A stretch of DNA of 64,000 bases from UBA4312 sp002394635 (GCA_946539765.1 CAMNHO010000007.1:55085-119084), one strand, 5' to 3'; counted from the stretch's first letter, positions 1 through 8,399 are shown. The notes: a model not told the origin generated them from the letters alone. Numbers and translations are program-made.

Positions 1-2
1 CG

Positions 3-95
3 TTATATTGGATCAAGGGTGCTGGTCATAATGCCAATACGGACCAGCCTGAACAAGTCAGCAAGATCATACAAGCTTTTATTAAAACATTATAA
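3..95 (+). CDS. C-terminal end of an alpha/beta hydrolase (partial)
   Basis: Only the last 30 codons are in the window; the gene enters from the left edge and stops with TAA at 93-95. The visible peptide begins LYWIKGAGHNANTDQPEQV and ends IIQAFIKTL. The GAGHN stretch followed by a final helix is typical of the catalytic-histidine loop and last helix of alpha/beta-hydrolase-fold enzymes (established family knowledge). The substrate cannot be told from this fragment. It runs towards the minus-strand operon that ends at 450, so the two are convergent. Confidence 0.6.
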   Translation, partial: LYWIKGAGHNANTDQPEQVSKIIQAFIKTL

Positions 96-418
96 GTTAT
101 TTATGAACGCATTTATCTAGCTTTATAGCCGGATCATTAATGATCTTCTTATAAGGTTTATTCCACCAGGTCCCCTTCTTTACTACTTAGCCATTACTAT
201 TTATGCTCTTAGTATTCAATTTCCAATGATAAATGCTTTACAGTTCGATTTATTGAATTGGGGCCGTATTTTCTTATATACCTATAAAGATGTAATGCAC
301 ATTTCTTGTACGTGCTGTGGAAGCATAAAAATCTGAAAGTCATGAATGCTGTTTCATATATCATTCGATGTACTTAGCGACTACTTTATTATGTTGGATG
401 CATCCGTTCTTATAAAAA
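96..418. other. Gene-free spacer between convergent genes
   Basis: About 320 bases between the hydrolase stop and the terminator of the glycosyltransferase operon. All six frames are broken by stops at short intervals and no ribosome binding site with a following open frame was seen. No tRNA, riboswitch or repeat was recognised. It may be decayed coding sequence but I can support no specific origin. Confidence 0.5.
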
Positions 419-450
419 AAGAGTAGAAAAGTTTTTCGTTTCCTACTCTT
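419..450 (-). terminator. Intrinsic terminator of the RiPP-like operon
   Basis: On the minus strand an AAGAGTAG arm pairs with CTACTCTT and is followed by a run of seven T. The hairpin begins at the glycosyltransferase stop codon, so it ends the operon that starts at 8399. Confidence 0.8.
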
Positions 451-1526
451 TATAGATCTAATCCTTTAATTGTATTTTCGACGACATTGTGTTTGTTAAA
501 GCGCTGCTCCATCAGTTCCCTGCCACGAAGCCCCATCTGTTCTCTCTGGTCCGTTGGCAGCTTGATAAACCGTTTCATCGCCTGGTATGCGGATTCGCTA
601 TCCTTTGGCTGCACCAGGTACCCGCTCTCCTTATCGATCACGGCCTCCCGGCATCCTGGAATATCCGTTGTGATCAGCGGTCTGCCCATGGATGCCCCTT
701 CCAATAACACATTGCTCATCCCTTCATGATAGCTCGGTAGGATCACACAGTCCGCCTTCTTATAATACGGTCTCGGATCCTGCTGGAATCCATAGAAATT
801 CACAATCCTGGCTATCTCCATTTCTCTGACTTCTTCCTTATACGATTCTTCAAAGAATCCTACAATATCCAGGATAAAGTCTTCTTCTCTTCTTAACCGC
901 TTTGCCGCTTCAAACAGCTCATCGATCCCTTTTTCCTTCATCAGCCTTCCTACATACAGAAAGTGTGTTCGCTCATTCTGCGGATACGGCTGTTTTTTAT
1001 AATAGTCTGTATTGATCCCTGCTCCCTGCAGTACGATCTGTCTGGCGGCTGGAATGATCTTCTTTTTCCGGAACATGGCGGCATTGGCTTCGTTTTCAAA
1101 GAAGACAATTTCCACATCCTTCATGGCTTTCCGGTACATTTCTGTTACCAACTGGGACAGTACCGGCTTCTGGAATGGTGTCCCCAGCCCCTGTACATTG
1201 GCATAGTATGGAATCTTCAGTTTCCGGCATACCAGGCCGGCATAGATATTGCACTTGATCGAATAGGTGATCACCATATCCGGCCGTTCTTTCCTCAATA
1301 TCCTCTCATATGACCGTTTCAGCTTCAGATCATTCACCGGATTCAGACTTCTCCGGTCCAGCTTGGTCTCTATGCAGCGGATACCCAGATCTTTGAAATC
1401 TTTCTCATGTCCTACAAACGGAAAGGCTATGACAATTTCATTGTCTTCCTGCAGTTTCATGATCAATTCTTTGCGAAACCTCCATAACATATAGGAATGA
1501 TTTGTGATGATTACTATCTTCTTCAT
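450..1526 (-). CDS. GT4-family glycosyltransferase
   Basis: A 358-residue GT-B-fold protein of retaining family 4. The N-terminal acceptor half contains a GLGTPF loop near residue 114. The C-terminal half has the donor-site sequence FLYVGRLMKEKG near residue 190 and the diagnostic E-x7-E motif in HEGMSNVLLEGA near residue 270. Members transfer a sugar from a nucleotide donor in capsule, exopolysaccharide or glycoconjugate assembly. It resembles CapM/EpsD-like enzymes, but the sugar and acceptor cannot be read. The start has a GGAAGG site upstream. It is the last gene of the operon with the precursor peptide, 21 bases after the nucleotidyltransferase, which suggests either peptide glycosylation or a link to surface polysaccharide. 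No membrane segment is seen. Confidence 0.85.
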   Translation of the reverse strand: MKKIVIITNHSYMLWRFRKELIMKLQEDNEIVIAFPFVGHEKDFKDLGIRCIETKLDRRSLNPVNDLKLKRSYERILRKERPDMVITYSIKCNIYAGLVCRKLKIPYYANVQGLGTPFQKPVLSQLVTEMYRKAMKDVEIVFFENEANAAMFRKKKIIPAARQIVLQGAGINTDYYKKQPYPQNERTHFLYVGRLMKEKGIDELFEAAKRLRREEDFILDIVGFFEESYKEEVREMEIARIVNFYGFQQDPRPYYKKADCVILPSYHEGMSNVLLEGASMGRPLITTDIPGCREAVIDKESGYLVQPKDSESAYQAMKRFIKLPTDQREQMGLRGRELMEQRFNKHNVVENTIKGLDL

Positions 1527-1547
1527 AAGATTCCTTCCATAATACAG

Positions 1548-2762
1548 TTATTTCACTTCAATAATTCCAATTCTTTTTAACAGTTCAATTCGATTTTTCC
1601 CAATTTGAATTGTCTTTTTCAGTGATTTTTTCGATTTTTGATTGACTAGATAATATACAATTCTATGCGCCCATGCAATAGGTAATAAATACATTCGTTT
1701 GTCCACATATTTGTACCTGCTTTTCAAGCTCTCTACAGAAGGAAATAATGATTTCCACACGGAAGACTTCTTTCCTTGTTTCCCTTTTTCCACCGCATTT
1801 AATGTCATCGTTGCACTATGGATTCGTGCGCTGGATGTCTGTGCCTGCATGCCGGCATCCAGGATATCTTTTAATAAAGCCTCTTCCTCTCTGGCCTGTT
1901 TCATCCATTCTTCAGGAAACGTTGTTTCCATATCCAGATATTTCCTTCCGATGCTGAATAAAGCAGCCACAAAAAGATCGGCATGGATTTCCTTACACTG
2001 CTTCCAGAGCCGCTCCCAGTCTACTTTATACGCTTTGGCATACATCAATATGTCCGTGAGCTGACGGATCCCGGCTCCAAAATGAAGAAAATGCTTATAC
2101 ATATGACAGATCAAATAGAACAGATGATCCGTATCATTCAACGTATAATATTCTGTATCCTCTATCTGTATCTTTTTAATTTCTACGTCCTTGAAATATC
2201 CATTCAGGCTTCCATATGCCTTTGATTCCTGTGGAAACAAGGAAGTATGCACTTCAATGATCAGCTGTGACTTCTGTTCTTTATAAACGATCTCATGATC
2301 CTCCATGGGGCTGATCCTTTTAAAGCCGTTGGATACCAATACTTTGTCACAGATCTCAAATTCTTCCTTTTGGATCCATATATCCTCATCCCAGGATTGT
2401 CTGTGATCCGGCAATGGATACGTATGACGACAGATGATTCCCTTTAACACGATAGGCTTACATCCTTCGTGAAGGATCAAAGAATAAACACTTCGAAATG
2501 TGTTCTCCCTTTGAATCTGTGTGAGCACCTGTTCAATCGCAGATTGTTTAAACGAAGCCATTGTTTCAAGTGGAAATCTTTCTAGAGGATATACTGTTTC
2601 ATAAATCATAGGAAGCACCAAATTCTTCTGAGCTTCTTTCATCAATGCAGACCATTCTGATTCTTTTAAGCCATACTTCCAAAAAACCGTTTCATTTTTT
2701 AAACTTAGCCTGAAAGCCTCTAAAAATCGTAGTTCCGTTTTGCTCCATTTTATGTCAGGCAT
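1548..2762 (-). CDS. Uncharacterised nucleotidyltransferase (NTP_transf_5-like)
   Basis: A 404-residue protein resembling the nucleotidyltransferases found beside PqqD-like proteins and in some lasso-peptide clusters, such as PadeN of the paeninodin cluster. The LKG motif lies at about residues 106-108 and the metal-binding pair is D125 and D127 in WDEDIWI, matching the family pattern LKG...R...DxD. The rest is helical. The family is presumed to move a nucleotidyl group from NTP to a small molecule or peptide, but its reaction is largely unknown. The start ATG overlaps the end of the preceding PqqD-like gene by 8 bases, indicating translational coupling. In this cassette it is a candidate tailoring enzyme acting on the 47-residue peptide; that role is inference. 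Confidence 0.75.
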   Translation of the reverse strand: MPDIKWSKTELRFLEAFRLSLKNETVFWKYGLKESEWSALMKEAQKNLVLPMIYETVYPLERFPLETMASFKQSAIEQVLTQIQRENTFRSVYSLILHEGCKPIVLKGIICRHTYPLPDHRQSWDEDIWIQKEEFEICDKVLVSNGFKRISPMEDHEIVYKEQKSQLIIEVHTSLFPQESKAYGSLNGYFKDVEIKKIQIEDTEYYTLNDTDHLFYLICHMYKHFLHFGAGIRQLTDILMYAKAYKVDWERLWKQCKEIHADLFVAALFSIGRKYLDMETTFPEEWMKQAREEEALLKDILDAGMQAQTSSARIHSATMTLNAVEKGKQGKKSSVWKSLFPSVESLKSRYKYVDKRMYLLPIAWAHRIVYYLVNQKSKKSLKKTIQIGKNRIELLKRIGIIEVK

Positions 2763-3030
2763 GGTCGTTCACCTCTAAATAATCAAGATCTATCAATTTT
2801 TCAATAAATGCTTTGACATCTTTCTTTACTTGTGATTCCACTACGTCATATTCCTTTGAAATAACGGTAACGATTTCTTCAGTCGTCCTACCTTCTATAC
2901 AAAGTTTCCATATCAATGCCCCGACTTCATTCACAGGAAAGATTGCGCCATCTCTTTGATTTGATACCAAAAAGGTTTCTCCACATATTTTTTTTAATTC
3001 ACCTTTTTTTGTTGTTGTAAAAATATGCAC
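2755..3030 (-). CDS. PqqD/RRE-like small protein (second of two)
   Basis: A 91-residue protein with the compact winged-helix layout of PqqD and the lasso B1 proteins: two N-terminal strands ending in FLVSNQRDGAIF, then a helix (NEVGALIWKLCIEG), TTEEIVTVI, and a final long helix to LDYLEV. Such RRE domains bind the leader of a RiPP precursor and deliver it to modifying enzymes. I place the start at GTG 3030, because GGGGAGG lies 5 bases upstream; the longer ATG-initiated frame to 3066 overlaps the previous gene and has no such site. It follows the first PqqD-like gene by 13 bases and overlaps the nucleotidyltransferase by 8. Confidence 0.8.
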   Translation of the reverse strand: MHIFTTTKKGELKKICGETFLVSNQRDGAIFPVNEVGALIWKLCIEGRTTEEIVTVISKEYDVVESQVKKDVKAFIEKLIDLDYLEVNDHA

Positions 3031-3043
3031 ACTTTCCTCCCCA

Positions 3044-3316
3044 TTATTTTTTTTCAATATAACCATTCTCTTTTAATGTAAGTAAAAAAGTCTCTATTTC
3101 TGTCTCCGTATCTATACCATCTGTATCGTATATTCTTTCTATATGCTGCACCAAATCTTCTTTTGTACATCCATCCATTAATTCATTACAGATATTTCCA
3201 GCCATCTCATTGATTTTTCGTACATAGGGAGCTTTCTGATTCTCCTCATTGGTTGAAAATAATAAATACTGATCGAAAATTTTAAAAACATAAGCACCAT
3301 CCACCAGCTTATACAT
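3044..3316 (-). CDS. PqqD/RRE-like small protein (first of two)
   Basis: A 90-residue protein with the same size and helix order as the next gene: an N-terminal beta hairpin (KLVDGAYVFKIF...YLLFST), then helices containing INEMAGNICNELMDG and TKEDLVQHIERIY, ending KENGYIEKK. I call it PqqD-like with a degenerate strand region. The start is ATG 3316, where GGAGG sits 7 bases upstream and the ATG overlaps the stop of the kinase gene; the frame extends to 3400 but only inside that gene. Two adjacent single-domain RREs are unusual. They could recognise different parts of the leader, or one could serve the kinase and the other the nucleotidyltransferase (inference). Confidence 0.7.
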   Translation of the reverse strand: MYKLVDGAYVFKIFDQYLLFSTNEENQKAPYVRKINEMAGNICNELMDGCTKEDLVQHIERIYDTDGIDTETEIETFLLTLKENGYIEKK

Positions 3317-4025
3317 CGTTATCGCCTCCCATAACATGTCTATATAAGAGTTCTGACGAATCCAATGTTCCGGTATTGATAAAAGAATAAACCGGTACAT
3401 TCATAAGCAGGTTCGCTTCCATTCTGCATATATTTTGTATCAGTTCTCGTGAATGTTCTTCATAGATAAACTGTGATAAAACAGGAAGGATCGCCTCTTC
3501 TTTTTTCAAGCACCAGATTGAATTCATCAAACCTTGCTCCAAATAGATAATTCCACCGCATGCTCCTTTTTTATTTGAATGATAATTTTCCTTTCCATTC
3601 CAAGCTGAAGGATACACCCAGGTTTTCGCATCGGTAATATGAAGAACTGGCTTATCTCCATTGATAACATGGATAGTATTTCCATACAGTTTTTTCAAGT
3701 TCCGATACTGTGTTGTTTTTCCAACACCACTTGGCCCCGTTAAAATAAATACTTTTTCTTTGTACAACAGGGCAGCTCCGTGAAAAAGACAATGATCATA
3801 AGCAGGTAAAAGATTTGATACCTTTTGTAACAATAAACAATATTCAACATAGGCGTTTGATGCATCATGGGTATGATTTTTATAATTGTCGATTTCATTC
3901 GCTGTAACAGATACAAGTGGTGTATCCATTTTGAACGGTTTAATATCTATAAAGTAATTTCTTGTATCCTCATATAGAAAATCAATTGTCACATCAACTT
4001 TACCAAACTGTACTGTACCAATCAT
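3309..4025 (-). CDS. HPr-kinase-like P-loop protein of the RiPP-like operon
   Basis: A 238-residue protein with Walker A GPSGVGKT at residues 97-104. INGDKP (Asp near 124) and PSAWNGKE follow, as in the HprK-related kinases that sit beside PqqD-like proteins and in lasso clusters (PadeK of paeninodin phosphorylates its precursor; established). The HPr-binding signature of true HPrK/P enzymes is not evident, so carbon-catabolite control is unlikely. The predicted role is ATP-dependent phosphorylation of the encoded peptide, or of a sugar or surface target. The gene lies downstream of the internal terminator and is coupled by stop-start overlap to the first PqqD-like gene. It is shorter than classical HPrK (about 310 residues). 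Confidence 0.75.
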   Translation of the reverse strand: MIGTVQFGKVDVTIDFLYEDTRNYFIDIKPFKMDTPLVSVTANEIDNYKNHTHDASNAYVEYCLLLQKVSNLLPAYDHCLFHGAALLYKEKVFILTGPSGVGKTTQYRNLKKLYGNTIHVINGDKPVLHITDAKTWVYPSAWNGKENYHSNKKGACGGIIYLEQGLMNSIWCLKKEEAILPVLSQFIYEEHSRELIQNICRMEANLLMNVPVYSFINTGTLDSSELLYRHVMGGDNDV

Positions 4026-4057
4026 CCTTCTTCTTCCCTTATCTTTTTAAAAAAGTA

Positions 4058-4080
4058 CAGCGTGGAAAAATTCCACGCTG
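4058..4080 (-). terminator. Internal terminator/attenuator after the precursor gene
   Basis: A perfect 10-bp inverted repeat (CAGCGTGGAA, 3-base loop, TTCCACGCTG) followed on the minus strand by TACTTTTTT. It lies between the precursor peptide stop and the kinase start, inside the operon. Such a hairpin lets most transcripts end after the abundant precursor message while some read through to the enzymes, an arrangement common in RiPP clusters. Confidence 0.8.
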
Positions 4081-4099
4081 TATGCAATTTCACCAGTCA

Positions 4100-4243
4100 T
4101 TAATCAGCAAATGGATCGTTTGGATCCCAATCACCGGATCCTTCGCCACCACCGGCCGTAGAATCATCCTGGGATACAGGTATCGTCGTATTTTTAATAA
4201 TAATCTCATCTAATAAAAGTGGACTTGAATATTTCTTTTTCAT
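4100..4243 (-). CDS. 47-residue RiPP-like precursor peptide with lasso-type leader motif
   Basis: A small gene with a near-perfect AGGAGG site 7 bases before ATG 4243, starting 14 bases after the stop of the InlB-repeat gene. The peptide begins MKKKYSSPLLLDEIII, so residues 5-10 fit the YxxPxL motif that lasso B1/RRE proteins bind. The C-terminal part from residue 31 reads GGGEGSGDWDPNDPFAD: rich in Gly and Asp, with no cysteine. Thr29 sits at -2 if the core begins at Gly31, and Asp38 would then close an 8-residue Gly1-Asp8 ring; a start at Ala30 would give a 9-residue ring as in paeninodin. No B2 protease or C cyclase gene is in the window, so lasso formation is not shown. Absence of Cys argues against lanthipeptide or sactipeptide products. 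Confidence 0.75.
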   Translation of the reverse strand: MKKKYSSPLLLDEIIIKNTTIPVSQDDSTAGGGEGSGDWDPNDPFAD

Positions 4244-4256
4244 TTTCAATCCTCCT

Positions 4257-7200
4257 TTATGCTTCGGTTAAAGTGCTTTTTGCATTCAATACTCTTGCAC
4301 TCATGCCACCGTCTTTTCCCCAAACACCATCAACCAGTTTCTTATTTCCAACAGATACCTGTAATACCTGTGCTGCTGTTACTTTTATACCGTCCGGTGT
4401 AATCCAATATGGCAATTGTATATATTTTGCATTTTCTGTTAACAGCTTATCGGCTTTCGCAAGTCCTAAGTAGCCTTCTGTTCCATATTTAGACTGTGCT
4501 GTGTATGTATATGTTTTACCATCATGCAATTTAGTTACTACAAATTCTTTTGTCAAATCTGTTTTTACCGTAATCGTAGACGTAATATCACCATCTTTTA
4601 AGATTACTGTACAACCGGTTTCTTGATAATTCTGATCATCGGTATTGATCATCAAATACAAGTGATTGACAAAGTCCTTTGTATCATCTGTCTTATAAGC
4701 ATTGTAAATTACATAAGTAATCGGACGTAAGTAAGTCGTAGGAACTTCCTTGATGTAATATGTCACACCACCTGTTGGTTTTAACTTCATACCATTTGCG
4801 GTTGGTGCTGAAGCCCATACCCAGTTGGTTCCATCATAAGCAGCAGCTGATTGTGTCGTGATTCCATCTTTTAAATAATAACCACCATACAGAGTACCCG
4901 CTGTTAAGTTCTGGGTCAGATCGTATGTTCCACCATTTAATTTACTAATGCGGATTGTTTCAATATTTCCCCCTGCAACACCGGAATGGTAAACATAGAA
5001 GCATTCATCCCAGATTGCATATAAATCATCAATTGGCTCTACTTCATCTGCGGCAACTTTTGTTACAGTTTTCCACTGTCCGGCAATCAATGCCAGGAAG
5101 GCACCGTTTTCATATTTCAAGAATAATTCATCAATAGTCGCATCGGCTTTTTTTGCCCATCCGATGAATTCATGTCCAGCATATTTAAACTGAGTAGATG
5201 GACGGATATCAACAGCTTCGTTGATATGTAAGCCATCATCCGTAACACTTTCAGATGTTCCGTTATTTGCATGCCAGGTAATATGTGTATTTGTCGGAGC
5301 ATCTTTTAATCCATATTCGGCACGTAACTGAATCGTATAGATATACTTATCGTTTTCACCAGTTGATTTAGGATTATCTTCAATCTTCGCATCATTTTTT
5401 AATACTGTAAACGTATCGGCCGGATAGCACTTAACGTCTGTATCTTCATAAGCTTTGCCATTCCATTTCTGAACTATCCAGTATAAGAACTGATGCTTAT
5501 CATCCGGAGCCGTTGATGCAGCTAAGCCAGTGGCTTCTGCCTGATCCAAGTAATAAAACGGATCCGTTGGAGCATTGCTTCCGCCATTGGCATCATATAC
5601 GACATTGATACCTTTTGCACCAACGACGATGGCTCGCCATTTTGCATATAAATCTAATTTTTTAGTAATCCAGAAACGGCTTTCCTGTGCATCTTTATTC
5701 ACATTGCTTAATGGATTTCCATATTTATCCAATTCTGTCGCTTGTGTCTGGTCATAAGCTTTTAACAGATCCAATCCTTCCGACATTGTATATGCTTCAA
5801 AGTTAAATGGCTTTGTACAAGCTTCATCCGTATACCATCCAATAAGCTCATAATCATCCCGTGTACCAATGATCTTGTTACCACCTGCTATTTGGTTACC
5901 CTCATCAACTCGGAAGCTCATTCCTTGATCGCCCCAGTCAAGAGATGTATCTGTGCTTGGGACATTTGGATGTAGAATCACACGATATTGATTCTGGATC
6001 CATTTTGCAAATACGGTAATCCCTTCTGGCATTCTAGTAAACGTATAAGGTTGTGTACAAGTATCATCTGTATACCATCCCGCAAATGTATATCCCCTAT
6101 AAATTGGTTCATAGTAGTTGGCTTCGCCTTTATTGTAAGAAGCTACACTGGATTCATATGGAATATCTTTTTCAACTTTCAATTCACCACGCGAAGATTG
6201 CCCTTCAATCGGATTGTTGTAGCCATCTACATAGACGCCATCTTTAAACAAAATGTTATGGAGGAGTGGATCAAACAAAATTTGTAAATTCTGATAATTT
6301 GAAACCGATGCATAATCCCCATTATTATCCTTATTGCCTAAGAATATCCAATCAGACCAATATTCCGATCTATCTGTATATCTATAAGCCATGGCCTTAT
6401 AACCATTGTACTTATCTGTTATATAGAAAGTACCACCTGATGTAATTACTGTATTGGCAAGTAAATATATGTCCGAATCCTTATCTTTTTTATAGAAGCT
6501 GATTATATGGTCTCCTTCATTAGGGGATCTATAAAATGTCATTGACGAACCACCATCTGGCGGTATAAATGCATCCATAAATGTCATAATGGTATTGGTA
6601 TTGCCACTACGATATGTCCATCTGTACTCACTTGGCCATGTATAACCATTGGATGCCAGACTGGAACCATACAATCCGGTCATCGTTTGATCGATAACCA
6701 CATAATAACTCAAGAAGGCAGGTTCAAGATGCTGAAAAGTCAATGTTATCTGATTACGATTATAATAAACATTTAATACAGCGGTTCCTTCCGGGTTAAT
6801 CGTTACATTCGTATCATAGTTATCTAAATGGAATCCAGTGAACTGTTTTCTGTTTCCATTGATGCTCGCATAACGATTGTCGCCACTCCCAGTAGCTTTT
6901 ACATCATTGATTGTCTGACCTACTGTGCCTGTATTGGAAATTGATTCGGCAAAGTCATACGATTCCCCGTCTACATTCTGCTTCCAGACAATGATAACGT
7001 AGTTAGCCCTTGTGGCAGGTGTCCACTTTGCATAAACCGTTTTACGTTGTGATAATTCATTTCCAAAAGTAAATTCACTTCCTCTGCCTTCTGCATTGTC
7101 AAACCATCCGGCAAATGTATATCCATAACGACTTGGGTTTGCCGGTCGCACTGTTTTTTCTCCTTCTTCGATGAACTGTGGTGCTGTATAAGTAACACCA

Positions 7201-8399
7201 TCTCCATTTTCCTTGAAGATCAACCAGTACCCTTTTGCCGGATTTGCAGTAAAGATTATATTTCCGGTAATATTTACTGTTTCACCTAACGCATATGGTT
7301 GGTTATTACCACTGCCATCTGTACGTGTAATCTTATCCGAACCAGTCGTGACATTCCATCCTACGAAAGCTTCCATTTCGGTTTTTGGCGTATAGTCTGT
7401 TTCAATCGTGTAGATTACAGCTTCTCCTGTTTTGTTGATCAAGGTTTCGCTATGAACGGTAACACCATCTTGATCTTTAAACTGGATATTATACGCTTTG
7501 AAGATCATCGCATAAATATCGATGTTCATTCCTTCAGATATTGTTAATCCATCTAAATACAAACGTACATCTTCAATGGTCTTAGGCTGTGTGGCCACTG
7601 TATATTCGCTGGAACCAATCGACCATCCTTTAAACAGTTCTCCTTCAGATAATACCCCGGCACCCGGATCGTATACGATCTTCTCCAGTTCCGAAGCTGA
7701 ATCACTGTTTTTTACATAAACAGTTGTTATTTTATTACCATCTTTACCATAGAAATTCACAGCCGCTCTGGCTTCATCCTCAGTACTGCCCTCTTCAACA
7801 ACAGCATAAACAGAGAATCTTCCGGAATTAAACACCAAAGAAATCAACGAATCAAAGCTGTATGGCAGCACCTCTGTCTTTTCACCAAAGTGCACGAGTA
7901 CAGGATTGATCAGTTTTTTAATAGAATCGGAAGCAAAGGTTACTTTAACATCTTTTTTCGGCTCAATCGGATTTCCGTTTTTGTCATAAAATGTAATATC
8001 TACAGCAGATACAGAAGTAACGTCTTTACCAATGGCTTCTTTCGCTTTGATCGTATACGTTTCATCCGTTACCTGTGTAACCTTTAAAGTTGTTCCTTCC
8101 GGCAGTGCACCTTCTTCAGCTTCCACATTAATCGTGACATCGCCAGCCTCTCCAGTTAAACTTTGAGCAGGTTTTGATGACTCATTCACTATATTATTTT
8201 CTTCTGTCGGTTCTTCCTTCGCGAAGACAGGTTCCATTTCATCGCTTTCTGGTTCTGTCCCTTCCTGCACCTCAACAATATCTTCAGGCTCCACTTCTTC
8301 TGCAGAGACATCGGTCTTCAATACAAAAATGCCTAATACCATTGAAAGAAACACAGAGAATATAAAGACAGGTAGAAATTGTTTACTATTTATTCTCAT
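4257..8399 (-). CDS. Giant secreted InlB-type repeat surface protein
   Basis: A 1,380-residue protein with a signal peptide (hydrophobic segment at about 8-27, cleavage near VSA-EE). An acidic Glu-rich stretch, a beta-rich region and several InlB/Listeria-Bacteroides-type repeats follow. The repeats show the pattern GYTFAGW...VYAKW near residues 428-457 and GYTFAGWYTD...FAKW near 770-800, with further copies at about 875-925 and 970-1010. Repeats of this kind occur in adhesins and secreted ligands. No LPxTG motif, SLH domain or C-terminal membrane segment is seen; the protein ends STLTEA, so it is released or held non-covalently. AAGGAAGGAG precedes the start. It is the first gene of the operon, and the peptide gene follows after 13 bases, which suggests a joint function. 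Confidence 0.85.
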   Translation of the reverse strand: MRINSKQFLPVFIFSVFLSMVLGIFVLKTDVSAEEVEPEDIVEVQEGTEPESDEMEPVFAKEEPTEENNIVNESSKPAQSLTGEAGDVTINVEAEEGALPEGTTLKVTQVTDETYTIKAKEAIGKDVTSVSAVDITFYDKNGNPIEPKKDVKVTFASDSIKKLINPVLVHFGEKTEVLPYSFDSLISLVFNSGRFSVYAVVEEGSTEDEARAAVNFYGKDGNKITTVYVKNSDSASELEKIVYDPGAGVLSEGELFKGWSIGSSEYTVATQPKTIEDVRLYLDGLTISEGMNIDIYAMIFKAYNIQFKDQDGVTVHSETLINKTGEAVIYTIETDYTPKTEMEAFVGWNVTTGSDKITRTDGSGNNQPYALGETVNITGNIIFTANPAKGYWLIFKENGDGVTYTAPQFIEEGEKTVRPANPSRYGYTFAGWFDNAEGRGSEFTFGNELSQRKTVYAKWTPATRANYVIIVWKQNVDGESYDFAESISNTGTVGQTINDVKATGSGDNRYASINGNRKQFTGFHLDNYDTNVTINPEGTAVLNVYYNRNQITLTFQHLEPAFLSYYVVIDQTMTGLYGSSLASNGYTWPSEYRWTYRSGNTNTIMTFMDAFIPPDGGSSMTFYRSPNEGDHIISFYKKDKDSDIYLLANTVITSGGTFYITDKYNGYKAMAYRYTDRSEYWSDWIFLGNKDNNGDYASVSNYQNLQILFDPLLHNILFKDGVYVDGYNNPIEGQSSRGELKVEKDIPYESSVASYNKGEANYYEPIYRGYTFAGWYTDDTCTQPYTFTRMPEGITVFAKWIQNQYRVILHPNVPSTDTSLDWGDQGMSFRVDEGNQIAGGNKIIGTRDDYELIGWYTDEACTKPFNFEAYTMSEGLDLLKAYDQTQATELDKYGNPLSNVNKDAQESRFWITKKLDLYAKWRAIVVGAKGINVVYDANGGSNAPTDPFYYLDQAEATGLAASTAPDDKHQFLYWIVQKWNGKAYEDTDVKCYPADTFTVLKNDAKIEDNPKSTGENDKYIYTIQLRAEYGLKDAPTNTHITWHANNGTSESVTDDGLHINEAVDIRPSTQFKYAGHEFIGWAKKADATIDELFLKYENGAFLALIAGQWKTVTKVAADEVEPIDDLYAIWDECFYVYHSGVAGGNIETIRISKLNGGTYDLTQNLTAGTLYGGYYLKDGITTQSAAAYDGTNWVWASAPTANGMKLKPTGGVTYYIKEVPTTYLRPITYVIYNAYKTDDTKDFVNHLYLMINTDDQNYQETGCTVILKDGDITSTITVKTDLTKEFVVTKLHDGKTYTYTAQSKYGTEGYLGLAKADKLLTENAKYIQLPYWITPDGIKVTAAQVLQVSVGNKKLVDGVWGKDGGMSARVLNAKSTLTEA

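Noticed and set aside
4100..4243. Firm naming of the peptide as a lasso peptide
   Set aside because: No B2 protease or C cyclase gene is visible, so only a lasso-type leader motif can be claimed.
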